From Rotaria sp. Silwood1 (taxonomy: Eukaryota > Rotifera > Eurotatoria > Philodinida > Philodinidae): DNA of 64,000 bases. Where the stretch lies: assembly GCA_905250075.1 (NCBI GenBank), contig CAJNOP010000076.1, positions 372,001-436,000 on the forward strand, written 5' to 3'. Shown piece by piece: positions 50,256 through 61,840 of the stretch. The position numbers were made by a program, and so were the translations under genes. Under the pieces are notes generated by a model. It ran no database searches, was not told the origin of the DNA, and worked only from the letters and a program-made list of their open reading frames with translations. Each line of letters starts with the position of its first letter. The first letter of the stretch is position 1.

Positions 50256-51261
50256 GTGTGATCATATATATATATTCTTATACAGTTTATTATCCGTCTT
50301 TTCTTTTTTTTAGTATACTTAAAAAATTACTTACACTTTTTACTATTGTATCATTATAATATAATTTTATTTTCTAATAAAAATGATACAAAAAAAACAC
50401 ATATGCATATATTCTTATGATCTAAATTGCGCGCTATCAAGGTATAGATATTCATAGCAATTAAGAAACTGCCACTGTCTCGATGAGAAATTCTTCGAAA
50501 ACATCGTCCGTTAGTCTACGAAACTATCACAATTAGATTGAATCCATCAAATTCATCCAGATTTTGACTGTTGCATCTGCAAACACTCAAATGTACATTT
50601 AGTTTTTTTTTAATTTTGAGGTTTATTTTGTTCTTTGAAACAATTGAAACAATGGGTACTCAATCAGAACATTCATCTATAATATGTATTAGATACCAAA
50701 AGAAAAGAAAAACAATTTAGTCGTGCAAAATAATATTATTTAAGAATTTGCAAGTACATTGAAATATGTTTTCAGTTCGTTAGGTCGAATTTTGGAAAAG
50801 AAGAAGACCATCCATAAATTCAGATGTTTTGATGATTAGAAGTTTGCATGATATGAAGTATTGTTTTTTTTTTGTTCGCTTTATGATTGAAAGCAACTGA
50901 ATTAAGACACATAAAAAACTGATATGAAAGTTTGGATCTTTCATTAGTGCTAAGCAGGACAGGATCAGATCGTCTAAACATCGTGCCCTGCAACCTTCTT
51001 ATCTGGTATAATGGTTATAACATTAGTTTCGAAATGATAAAATACTTACTTTTCATAAATAGATATAATAAAAAGTCTTCAAAAGAAAATTTTTCAATTT
51101 CGCCAAATAAGTTAATGCTTATGTTTGAACAGATAATCAAGAATTTCAATCACAATTTGAAATGACTAATATCTTCACTAAAAGAACTTCTTTTTTTTCG
51201 ATTGAATGATTTATCTGGGTTAAGAATATAATTTCATTATTTATATTTAATCGAATCTAGC

Positions 51262-51284
51262 AATAATAATAATAATAATAATAA
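51262..51284. repeat. (AAT)n microsatellite
   Basis: Seven to eight AAT units in the gene-poor interval. Confidence 0.85.
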
Positions 51285-52228
51285 ATGAAACGAAAATTTA
51301 TCAATTCTATGTTTGACTAATTATCCTGTCTCTTTTTTCTCTCACATATAATAATAATAAACAAACACAAAAGATCTTAAAAGTCACTAAGAAAACTAGT
51401 CAGTATGAAATTCTTCAAGTTTACACATATGTATATGTATGTGTATAAAAATAGAACAAGAAAGTATTTAGAAAATTTAAGAAAATAATACATAAACATA
51501 CATTCATTTATATATGAATAATGATCTTGACATCTTATATTCATGTTTTATCATATATCTGCATTTTATCATAAACATATGTAAGCATTGAGAGAAAAAC
51601 AGTTTATTTTAACAGTTGAAGATTTCAAGAGAATTCAACAAAATTTCAAAACTTCACCACTCAAGTTCTTCTTGTTGTTTGATCTTTCGTAATAATACAT
51701 ATATTGACAAAATTATTTTCTTCCAATCTAACTTACTACACTAGCAATGGATGAATTTTTACATAATGAATGTTTACAACAATAGATTCTACACATTTAT
51801 ATATAAAATTATTCGACATGCTCTCAAAAAATTTGCTCTTGAAAGCTTTTGTTGAACAAAAATATTACGAGGAAAAAAACTAGCATTATATAACTAATGC
51901 GATCTTAAAAGAGCGTAAATTTCTACTTCCGGCATATGATTTGAAAATAATTGACAATTTGAGATAATATTTTTGAAAGCTATATGATATTACTTCTAGA
52001 TCATTTATGGTACTCTAGAATGTTTCTCAGCAGTTTTTTCAAAAAAAATCGATTTACTTGTCGTTAACAAAGTGTTCGAATATGAATATATAAACGAAGA
52101 AATACTCTTGCAGTTGAATACAAATTTTCGAATCAACTTAATGTTTTCGAATCTATCCTTAAACCTTGACGTTCATTTTCCGTAAATGCTTACAGAACTA
52201 TTTTTTAATTAATAAATTGTTATTTTAA

Positions 52229-52806
52229 CCCTTTGGTTACAGATCACACATATACTGTATGCGTATTGAACTTTTCCTTGGACTACTTCTGTTACAGTTA
52301 TGACTTTACTGCTTTAACTAAGTGCACAATAGCATGGCTTTTTATACTCTATATTGTACGACAATTCCTCTACATATCTTTGTTTTGGTCTGTTCTACGG
52401 AAGTCATACTTCATGGCAAAGTCAAAACCTGTCAGTTCTCAAGAGAGAGTGATACAATGCCGAGTGCTACTAAGGAAAAATACTTTATTCATAAACTAGA
52501 AGACATTTGCTCATGAGGCATAATACAACACTCCTGAGACATCACCTGAAATGCTATCGCAGCAAATACGCTAATTGTAGTACCCTAACACTACCCTGAT
52601 TGTACTCTTGTCCATTACAGGCTAATGGTGAAAGGAGAGCTATCTTGTAGAATTCCATCACTTAGTTATATTATAAAAGTGCTCTGGTACTATCAGAATT
52701 GTAACGTCATTATATAGTCTTACCATACATCGACATATCCTATGTGAAGCATTTTTCATAGAAATCGAAAATTTTCTTTTCCTAGAAAAATCCCGTAACC
52801 AAAGGG
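52229..52806. mobile_element. piggyBac-like non-autonomous element
   Basis: 578 bp with perfect 12-bp terminal inverted repeats CCCTTTGGTTAC (52229-52240) and GTAACCAAAGGG (52795-52806), each flanked by TTAA (52225-52228 and 52807-52810). TTAA duplication plus a CCC-starting terminus is diagnostic of the piggyBac superfamily. The internal 88-codon frame (52233-52499) does not look like a piggyBac transposase, so this is probably a MITE or an internal deletion derivative. It shares its terminus with the degenerate copy at 10580-11043. Confidence 0.9.
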
Positions 52807-53520
52807 TTAACAGATCAAGCATTTAACGTCTATTTTTCTTCAAAATGTGGATCTCGAAGCCAGCACGTTCAATAGAGCTGGGACTTTGTGCACAGATTGA
52901 GGATAGACAATTTATACGCTAGAAATTTTCCAGCTTCATGTCTTTTTAGCTAGCGGAAGGTCAATTAATTTCAGTATATGTAATGGTAGGCATTTGGCAT
53001 CTATCGTATCTCCAAGTGCATTCAACTACCTTAAGATATAAAGACAATTCTCGTTTTTTTACTTTAAAGAAAACACTTGAGACTTGCAACTGTTGTTGCC
53101 CTTTTTTTGCTTTGCTTCTTTTTCCTACTCGTTTGATTGAGTATTCGATCGAAATCGTGAGGAAAAAATGCGCGATTCTACTTAAATAGCGAACTTTTGA
53201 AGGAAAGTAACAAGTAAGAAAAAGATTTTTTTCTATGTTTAAACCTTTTAAAAAAAAAGGATTACGAGAGTCGTTGGACCGAAGCATGAACTTTCGGATA
53301 AAAAAAAAAGATTTAATTTTGTTTCGTATTGCAACAAAAAGCTTCTGGAGACGCATCACCGAACATATGATTTGAAATAAAAATGAAAAACACTTTCTGT
53401 CTTTACTAAAAAAAGCTGTTAGTGTACTTCCTGTGGGATTAAAATGTGAAACATGATTCATCTGCTTATTCAAAACAAAGGACACTAATGTCTGTGAGAG
53501 TCTGGAATAAGGATCAAATT

Positions 53521-53720
53521 TGCTACCTTTATACTTCAATATTCTTTTTAGATTGTGTTTCACAAAAATACTGTAATGTTGGTATGGTCTACGATAGTTT
53601 CTGATTCATGTGTGTGTCACGGTCTGTGTGGGGCGAGGACGAGAGGTTCAGGTCTAGATTTTCTACTTTTTTACTTCAGTATTTCTTCTAGATTGTGTTT
53701 CACAAAAAGCCTGTCTTTTT
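53521..53720 (+). repeat. direct repeat pair of about 50 bp
   Basis: Segments starting near 53522 and 53660 share TACTTCA-TATT, then TAGATTGTGTTTCACAAAAA exactly, then CTG. They are about 138 bp apart. Likely a local duplication; no terminal repeats. Confidence 0.65.
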
Positions 53721-56474
53721 CAGTAGTGGATGACGGAAATGATCAAAATTTTGGCGCGAAAAAAATCGATGTTGATGTAAAAATTATATTGTTGTTAAAG
53801 TATAGCATGATTGAAACTATAATCATCAGCGTTTATCTGAGTTTTCATTTTTGGGAGATATTGATTTTTTCTGTTGAAGAGGCTTCAGAAAAACAATACA
53901 TGAATGAGATACATACACATAAGACTAATGCGATGCACCTTCGTCTCTAAAAGAAGACTAACATCCTTTCCGTTTCATGTTACAATTGATAGAAAAATTA
54001 AGACACAAGAGTAATAAATTACTCCACTGGACTTTCCAAATGTTGAAGACGATTTCATAGGGCTCCATAAGACGAGAGTCTGTTGTTTCTCTCCTGGTCT
54101 AGTGTCTTTTGAGTCCGATAAAAATATCTTAGGTTCAAAAAGTATTTTGTATGTTGTAAGTCTGGAACAGGAATACTACTGTGGGGGCGAATTGAATTTA
54201 TCGCCTTCGTATTTTTTTTTGTTTTTATCACTGTAGTCTTTTTATATATTAATTCATTACTATATATAGAACAAGAAAATCCGAAACGTGCTGTATCTTT
54301 TGGTATATTTATATTGAATATCAAATGCAGTTTAAGGTGTAAAAAAACGTACTAGAAACAAAAGTAACATTTTATTTTTACTACAATGTATATTGCAAAT
54401 TCAGTGCCGGTATGGATGCAACTGTGAAGGTCAGGATGGATGTGAATGAATGTACGTAAGGGTATGGGCGTATTTGGATGCGAATGTGAGTGTGGAATGA
54501 ATATAAAATAATCCCAACCCCAGTCACACATACACCGACACTCATAGGGTGTCGGTGTAAGTGATTGAAGAAGAATAGCTGCACCTACACCCACAGATTA
54601 AAATAGTCGCTTTAAAATTGTGCAGAATCTTAGAATTCAAACCTGCTTAAGTCCAATATTCAAAATCATACAGTATCATCTGAAAACACGTTTTTCTCTT
54701 CATAATTGACAGTTGAATATGGTATAACACATAACGAGTATGAAAATTAGTAACAATTATTTAATTTCTTTCAATATATATGTGAATTGTTATTGCCGTT
54801 ACTGTTTTCTCTAACTAAAATGACAATAAGAAAAGGTCTTCAAGATTAAGGGTGATGTCAAGGATTGGTAGCATATGTAACGCATCATATTCTAATATAT
54901 TTGAGCATATTCTCTGTACTATTTTGTAATTTTATCTGCTTCATATCAACAAGTATATCAAGCCCTTATTCGGATAAATATTTCTAGTTTTTTATACTAA
55001 AAGTAGAACATTATATTAAAACACAAAGCAGCATATGAAAATATAAAGTATGCTGTTTGGTACTTAACGAGAGTTGCCTATTTGTATTTTTGTAAAATTA
55101 ATTAAACTCTACCGTAAATTACAAATAATTTAAGTTGGAAATAATTTTAGTATATTTTTATTATTAGTTTACTTTATTTTAATTACGAATTCTGATAATT
55201 TAAACTAAAAATAGATTTAAATTACATAATTTTAGTTTATTTTAAAGTTCATATAGCGAAAATTAAAATTAAAATAGACTTCAACTATAATGCGAAAAAA
55301 ATTAATTTTTTTGAAATTTAGGTTATTTTTAATTTATTTGTGTACTTAATTTCTTTTCAATATAAAATAGCTTCTCTGAAATACCAGCAATTAGAGGATC
55401 TTTTTTGAGAAAATAAAACTAATTCTAAATTAGTCTCGTTCAACTTTATCTCTCTAATTTTGTATACTATGATAGAAATTTTTTATTTATACAAAACCTT
55501 GGAAAAATTCGAAGTAAAATTGTATTAAATAGCATCTCAGAATGTTTATTGATATGTATAAGTTGATCACTGGATCGTACAATTCAATCGGCTAAATGAC
55601 AGGTCAGGGACATATTATATGCATGTTCGAATCTAACCTTCATCCTTACATATTTCAATTTAGATTAGTCCGGACCAGACCAGTGTATAAGACTACAACT
55701 CCTCGTATGCAGCGTCATGGACTCCCACACTTTTTTTTATTTACAAATGTTTTTGGACGGACCTCAAGGATTGTACAACATGCCTAGTCCTTTTCTCACA
55801 AAAGACTAGACGAGACGTGCCGTTATGACAAGAACAGCGACTAGTCTTTTTACCCGTCCTTTGTTCATCTGGGTAAGATGTAAAATATTTAGTCGTAGTC
55901 AATAAAGGAACATCACCTTTCATGATCTCAATGAAGTTTGGACTATTTCCTTTTTAGATAATAGCTTTAACTTTTCACTATATAACTGTATATTTCAACC
56001 AATTATCTATACATGTATTTGTATCAACAGCATAAATTTACAGAGAAAGATCAAAACTTTTGGATAACCCTTTATTAAGACTGTTACTCATAGTTATCAC
56101 TATAATTAATAGCCTAATATCAAATATGTATCTGCACTTTCTCTCTTGCTTTAGATTCTCATTTGTTATATATACATGATCTCAGAGTCGTCTCATCCAT
56201 CTAAATTGTATGATAAAAATACATGTCCTTTATAATCTAAGCATATACAAAGGTTGTTATCAGAAAAAATAAACAAATAGCTTAATTCTACTTGTAACAT
56301 TTTAGAAATGTTTAGCTCAAATCAATAACTATAAAATGATTTGTATCTTCATCATACTGATAATTTTTAAATATTCTACTATTTTGTCGAGTTTTTCTTA
56401 TCAAATACTAATTTCCTTTTTTTTGCGCAGTAAAGAAAATTTTCTGTTATTTCGATTTAATGTTGTATTTTTAA

Positions 56475-57225
56475 ATGAATAATAATCCTAATTCTAATGA
56501 AGTACCTGAACAAATAAATCTGTCTAATCGAATAACAACATCAAAAATTCTTGAAAAAAAAGAAGTTCTTATATTACATCAAGTTCCTATTCAACTTCAT
56601 ACAGCTCAACAAGAAATAAATAATTTACGTCTTTTAAATATTTGTCTTCAATCAACATTAATTCGTGTTCAAACTCAATTAACTGAATATTTACCAGTTA
56701 ATATTCATGATGAAATAAAACGAAATGAAACAAAACAAAAATTAATTTCATTACGTCAAATCGATGATCAAAGTCGACGAATTATTCATCCACAACAAAT
56801 ATCTTTTTTTCAAATAATTAATAATTTTAAAAATTTATTAGATATTAAACAAAAACAAGAACCATTTAATAATAAAGATATTCCATTATCGAAAAATGAA
56901 AAACAAATTGATATTTTATATGAAATGTTTCATGAACTTAATACTATAATACATACAGAACATCATGATAGAATTTGTCAACTTTATATTACATTAGCTG
57001 AAACATCTCATTCAGTAAATCAAGCACGGGAAAGTAAAATTCTTTTTTTCTTTTCTTTTTTTTTTTGTTTGAAACTATTTTCTTATAGTTCTACATCATA
57101 CAATTCATGCACATAAAATCATTACACGACGAAAAATTAAACGAAAAATAATTTTCATATTAATTGCATGTACATTCATTTCAATATTTATATTTATAAT
57201 TATTATATCTATTCAAATACATTAA
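56475..57225 (+). CDS. tail-anchored coiled-coil protein, unrecognised family
   Basis: Two exons (56475-57033 and 57089-57225) join in frame to 231 residues. The N-terminal two thirds is polar and helical, with a short coiled-coil-like part (QQEINNLRLLNICLQSTLIR). The second exon encodes a basic stretch (ITRRKIKRK) and then a single hydrophobic helix that ends almost at the C-terminus (IIFILIACTFISIFIFIII), the layout of a tail-anchored membrane protein. The helix becomes visible only when the short intron (57034-57088) is removed. An acceptor-like GCGCAG at 56425-56430 precedes the ATG, so an upstream UTR exon or spliced leader is possible. Superficially SNARE-like in layout, but no SNARE core layers could be verified. 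Function unknown. Confidence 0.72.
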
Positions 57226-57390
57226 AATTCTGTCTGTTTTTCATTTCGATACATTTTTATTAATTGTATAATATTCATAATTAGACTAAGAAGAATAAAG
57301 ATAATACCAATAATTACAATAATTATAACACCAGACATCAATTGTTATAATGCGCGCATTTATTTGAAAACATTCATTATAATGTTACTT

Positions 57391-58763
57391 TTATCTTGCT
57401 ATAAATGAAACACCTTTACGAATTAAAATAATTCGTGTTTGAGGATATGGATATATTGGATATTTGACAACTTGAAAAAAAAAGAAACAATATAATAGGT
57501 GACTGAAAAGTAACTAGACAAAATATTCATTCATTTTTCAGTGTGTTTAAGAAACCTGCAGAACTTGGAAACTATTCAATTTTGTAGAGAAACGGTTTCT
57601 ATTTCATTCACTATATTTAAAATAATTTTTGCTTCTATTTTCAGTAATTTTTTGGTGCGCTGAAGTTCGCCCAAATTCAATTTATAAATCTCTACAAGAT
57701 TAACTCATACCACTTAAACTATCATTCCTAGCAGAATTTTGAACTCATATTTGAAATATGACATAAAATTCTTATTTTAATCTAATATTTTCGAATTTCT
57801 GCAGATGAAAAATTAACATTCTATCTAGTTACTTTTTGAAGATTCGTTATGCAAGAGGAATTAAATTTTTGAGTTCTACTTACATTTGATATTTTTTAAA
57901 ATAAGAAGCCATTTCTCGTTTGCATCTGATACATGAAACTAAAAAGATGTTTTCTTTCTGTTTCTCAAGAATTTCTTAATGATCATTAGACTTACACGAG
58001 AACCAATGGGATGATTAAAACTTCCACCGTGTATACGAACGAATTCTTCAACTATATTTGTTAATGATCGCTCACTAGATTGATTAAAACAATTGAGAAA
58101 ACGACGTAAAAGACCAGTTCTAAATACTTTCTTGGTAAAATCATGACTTATTTAAAAAAAATTCTTGTATACCTTCGATGTATTGATAACCAAATCTCCG
58201 AGATCCATGACTGATCAGTAGTAGATATTTGAACAAGATTATTATCGTATAAATGATCTTGACCTTTGATTGCTAAATTTTGATTGACAACATCGTTGCC
58301 TATTAGATAATAATAAATCAATAATTCACAAAAAAATTTTTTAAATTTCTATTTACCGAATTCTTGTTGGTCAACACAATCAAAATAGATATCTTATAAA
58401 TAAAATAAAGAATTCTTATCATAAAATAATCAACTAACCTGTTTCATCATTAATTGAATCTTTTTCTTTAAAAAAAAACAACAAATATTAATCCAATTTC
58501 ATTATCAATCAATGACACTGACCGATATTATTTTCAAGCCATTGTTGTAAAATCTGAATATGTTTATTGATTTCTTGTTTTTGATATTCAATAGGATAAG
58601 TTTGATAAGATTGATAATCACGATAGATTATTAATCGATTATTTTGTTCACCTTGAAGGATTCAAAAAAAAAATTAGAAATTTTACTGTTGAAATTCACG
58701 ACGAAATTCTTTAACAATATATTTGTTCATGCAATTCTATACTTCTACATACTTACAATACAT
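57391..58763 (-). CDS. unrecognised 194-residue protein
   Basis: Eight small exons join without frame break to 585 nt: 58763-58757, 58651-58523, then exons near 58455, 58385, 58300-58170, 58120-58000, 57960-57885 and ending with TAA at 57391-57393. All junctions use GT-AG and the phases agree, which is strong evidence for a real gene although the family is unknown. The N-terminal part is hydrophilic (RLIIYRDYQSYQTYPIEYQK), the middle helical (SWISEIWLSIHR, LLRRFLNCFNQSSERSLTNI), and the C-terminus basic (RIILIRKGVSFIAR). No signal peptide, membrane helix or catalytic motif seen. The 7-nt first exon is the least certain; an alternative ATG at 58730 opens a frame that does not join the next exon. 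The last intron contains a candidate inverted-repeat element. Confidence 0.6.
57503..57841. repeat. candidate TIR element in an intron of the 57391-58763 gene
   Basis: The left end reads CTGAAAAGTAACTAGACAAAAT and the reverse complement of the right end TTCAAAAAGTAACTAGATAGA; AAAAGTAACTAGA is shared exactly. The span is about 339 bp and accounts for most of the intron. Outer boundaries and target duplication are unclear; a TA-type (mariner-like) insertion is possible. Confidence 0.45.
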
Positions 58764-59004
58764 ATTGAAAATGAATGAGATTATAAGAGGCCTTATTATC
58801 TTTTTTGCGTATATATCTATATTATAAACTAAACATCAAATGCATGTATACACATTGTAAATTATGTTCTCTTATCTATCATTATAATAGAACAGTGCAA
58901 AAAAAAATTATAATCTTGATATATGAATACTCTATTCTTTCGTCTTTTCTTTCGTAACAAAAAAGTTAATTCTTTCTTTTTTCATTAAAATACAATTTTT
59001 TTTT

Positions 59005-60420
59005 TCATACAAATGAATAACTTGATTTATATGAAAGTGTTTCTACTTCATCTAGTTCTTCATCAATATCTATTGATTTGATTGTTGTTATATGTCTAAA
59101 ATTATCATTTGGTATTAATTTTGCTGTGAATAAGCGATTGTATCGTTTAGTAGATGGTTGAATATCATCAAATGAATTTTCTTGTTGTAATTTTCTATTG
59201 AAATTCATATGATATAAATATGGCGAACTAATGGGTCTACCAGATGTTCTTATATCGTTCAATTCTTCATTTTCATAATTCCAAAATTGAGGAGCATCAA
59301 TCAATTGTATATGATTAAATTTTTCATAATCGAATCCACTTAATGTAGAATTACATGGTGGAAATTGATAACTCCATAAAAGTTCATTAGGTAAATAAGA
59401 TGTACGAAAATGACATGAAAAACCAGTATAATCAAAAGAACCTTCAATAATAGCAATGATTTCAAAATGTTATTTTTCTAATGTTGATTGTTGTATACCA
59501 TAAAGTGGACTACGTGAATTAATAATATGTTCAACAATAGTTGGTTGAGGAAAAAATAATTGATCATTACGTAAGTGTGGTAATTCCATATCATAGATTT
59601 GATGAGGAATTATTTCGCCTTCAAGTGTTCGTCGCTGACGAATCATTAGTAAACGAACACTAGCAAATATCAATTAAGAAGTTGATAAGTTAACTATAAA
59701 AAAAAAGAAAAAGAAATGAATCTTTCTTTTATAATGGTTTATTTGACATACCTATTCGAAATGTTAATGGTACTTGATTATTTCGTGGGGCAATGAGCGG
59801 ATAATTACTGAATATAATAAATTGGGATTTTTCTAAAAATATACAAAAAAATATTCATTTATTATCATCAATCAAACAAACTAACAAAAATAATATTCTT
59901 TCATTATGGAATATTTCTAGAAGACCTTGATGGTTTACAATCTATTCTGAAATTATTCATAGAATTAGTTCAGCTTTGAATTAAATTAATGAAATTTACT
60001 TTTATTTTGTTAAGTATCAGAAAAAAAAATAACCTTCGCCTGTAGGTCGTGATAATTTAGTAAAAACAATTTGTGTGACAATAACTTGTAATAAATATTC
60101 AAGTAATGATTGAAGAGTTAATACAAGTATACCACCCATACATTCTGTTGTTATATATCTTGAACCATAACCAATTGTATGTTGTGTTTCAATAGAAAAA
60201 AGTAATGCACTTAAAAAATCATGTACATCTTGAACACATTTTTTTTTGTTCTATTTTCAAATATTGTCGTGTATAATTTGTTTGATTATCTAATAAAACT
60301 TGTTCATCATCGTTTAAAACAATATATCCATGTTCAATTGAAATAGGAAAATAAAGTGAGGCAAAGAAAAACCAACTTAATATAAAACCAAACAAAACAA
60401 ATATTAATACAAGCCACCAG
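59005..60420 (-). pseudogene. inward-rectifier potassium channel (Kir) pseudogene
   Basis: Exons 60420-60034, about 59834-59753 and about 59696-59005 encode a Kir-type channel. From the 5' side: transmembrane helix 1 (WWLVLIFVLFGFILSWFFF), extracellular loop, pore helix and filter (SALLFSIETQHTIGYGSR, near 60160-60215), helix 2 (MGGILVLTLQSLLEYLLQ), then the cytosolic immunoglobulin-like domain (LIFASVRLLMIRQ, EGEIIPHQ, FEIIAIIEGSFDYTGFSC, RTSYLPNELLW). Several independent lesions are visible: an extra A in a 9-A run (60239-60247) shifts frame before the pore helix; in-frame TAA codons lie at 59674-59676 and 59470-59472 inside conserved blocks; and a 1.3-kb transposon is inserted at the start of helix 1, separating any N-terminal exon. 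Frame is otherwise kept, so inactivation looks recent. The A-run shift alone could be a sequencing error; the others together are hard to explain that way. Confidence 0.85.
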
Positions 60421-60662
60421 TAGAGGGCTGTAGATTACTCTATTTTGACAACCTGACTCTGCCCTGCCCTGTTTTCTTTAAAACTAAAGAAAATTCCAAA
60501 CTTTCGTATTAACTCATTATACAATTTCATTTCGATTTGTTACAACCATGAAGCAAAAAACAACAACATTATGTATCTCGAAAATTTCTAATCACCAAAA
60601 TATAATCAACAATATCTGAATTAAAAAACTATCTTTTTTTTTCTAATATTCGATCTGATTAA

Positions 60663-61020
60663 CTAAAACATACTCCGATCTGTGTATGCATCTTCTCTTC
60701 GCACCCGCACCCTATCAAGAGTTTTGCTGTTTTTTAGTGTATTTGATTCATCTAAACAATTTTTAAAATGATAGCTACTAGTAGAAGTTTCGTTTGATAT
60801 GGAATATGATAATATCTCATGACACAATCGACATTTTACAAATGGTGAATATACATTATTCAAACGTTTAACACGTAATACATGTTCCTAAAATGAACCA
60901 TGAGATGATGATGCCGGTTCTATTGTAGTTATAAATTCACCAGTTTTAAGTTTTTCTATCACCTACTTCTTTTTTCGTTTTGTATCTTTTTTTGAATTAA
61001 ACATAGTTGATATTTCACTA
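60663..61020 (-). pseudogene. decayed hAT transposase N-terminus with BED-type zinc finger
   Basis: On the minus strand a frame reads KKDTKRKKK, stop, VIEKLKTGEF, then SHGSF, stop, EHVLRVKRL, then YSPFVKCRLCHEILSYS and SSYHFKNC. The Cys-x2-Cys plus His-x4-Cys arrangement, and the W-like position (now TAG) before EHVLRV, fit a BED finger, the usual N-terminal DNA-binding domain of hAT transposases. Two in-frame stops and loss of all downstream catalytic sequence show it is dead. Confidence 0.6.
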
Positions 61021-61308
61021 GCAGAAAAATCTAACCGATATTGATGATGATATTTGAGAGATTAGTTTATGATGATAAGGAAGAAAAGATCAAGATAAAA
61101 GTCAAAATAAGAAAACTAAATGCAAACTTGAGTAACCATATAATGTATAATGGATAGATTACCGACATATTTGCTTCTATTAAATATCTTTGCGACCAAT
61201 CTAAATTGATTTTTCAGTTCACTTTCACTTCTATTTTTTTTCTTAATGTATAAATTTAGAAAAGATGTTGACAATATCTAGCGCATAAAAATCGTCACAG
61301 ATTGACAG

Positions 61309-61613
61309 CCCATGTGAAAACAATTGAATTAAGAATCAGATTAAAAATCGATTTTAATGGCACTATTATAATCTGATTTTAATCAGATTTTTCAGCTTTA
61401 AAAGACAGATTTTATTTGATTTTGATTTTCTTTTAATCTATTTTAACCAATTACCTACAATGACTATAATAATCGATTAAAATAGATTTTAAAAAAATCA
61501 ACATCAAATAAAATCTGTCTTTTAAAGCTGAAAAATCTGATTAAAATCAGATTATAATAGTGCCATTATAATCGATTTTTAATCTGATTCTTAATCCAAA
61601 TTTTTTACATGGG
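61309..61613. repeat. palindromic foldback/MITE nested in the hAT element
   Basis: 305 bp running from CCCATGT (61309-61315) to ACATGGG (61607-61613). The arms of about 130 bp are nearly perfect reverse complements (for example AAGAATCAGATTAAAAATCG left and its complement right) around a short asymmetric centre. It would extrude as a long hairpin. No ORF. An AG dinucleotide flanks both sides, too short to assign a target duplication. Confidence 0.85.
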
Positions 61614-61729
61614 AGGCCACGATACTCGTACCCTGCAGCCTTCCCTGTAAAAATTTTCATAATCTGGCACTGCCCTGTCCTGTCAGGGCAGGGCAGGTTA
61701 TCTATACCCTGCAGAGCTCTAGCCACCAG

Positions 61730-61840
61730 TAGAGCCCATCGGGTCCTATCCGGACCCGGCGGATCCTGGTATGGTCCGGGTCTGAAGATTTTGTTTCGAG
61801 CAGGTCCGGGTCTAAAACTTTTTGCACCCGATGGGCTCTA
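61730..61840. mobile_element. 111-bp TIR element abutting the hAT insertion
   Basis: Perfect 15-bp terminal inverted repeats TAGAGCCCATCGGGT (61730-61744) and its complement (61826-61840). The interior is GC-rich and repeats GGTCCGGGTCT and a variant. The flanks GCCACCAG and CCCACAAA agree at 5 of 8, so a target duplication is doubtful. TAGAG ends link it to the neighbouring 60421-61721 element and possibly to the tails of repeats R1-R3. Confidence 0.8.

Larger units (their letters stand above)
50256..56474. other. gene-poor 6.2-kb region
   Basis: No recognisable gene. The longest frame (52961-53563, minus, 200 codons) has no domain, contains many Lys/Phe codons from AT-rich DNA, and overlaps smaller frames on the other strand; it is not called. 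Contents seen: an AAT microsatellite, a piggyBac-like element (52229-52806), a direct repeat (53521-53720), a TG-rich degenerate stretch (54410-54590; GTGTCGGTGT twice in opposite orientation near 54532 and 54549) and a small hairpin (CTAGTC...GACTAG near 55785-55810). Confidence 0.6.
60421..61721. mobile_element. hAT-like element inserted in the Kir gene
   Basis: 1,301 bp flanked by a perfect 8-bp duplication GCCACCAG (60413-60420 and 61722-61729). The left end TAGAGGGCTG and the reverse complement of the right end TAGAGCTCTG match at 8 of 10, and both ends have CTGCCCTGCCCTG close by in inverted orientation (near 60458 and 61685). Inside are a decayed BED-finger fragment (60663-61020) and a nested palindromic element (61309-61613). 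It therefore appears to be a deleted, once-autonomous hAT copy that later received another insertion. Confidence 0.85.

Noticed and set aside
52961..53563. 200-codon minus-strand open frame
   Set aside because: No domain, no splice context, Lys/Phe-rich composition expected from AT-rich DNA, and overlap with frames on the other strand.
54352..54594. His/Pro/Ser-rich overlapping minus-strand frames
   Set aside because: They come from a degenerate TG/TGTAGG-type simple repeat; two frames are open at once, typical of repeat DNA. Telomere-like TGTGGG occurs only once, so it was not called telomeric.
55590..55660. Possible tRNA B box (GTTCGAATC near 55627)
   Set aside because: No matching A box or cloverleaf could be built at the right distance.
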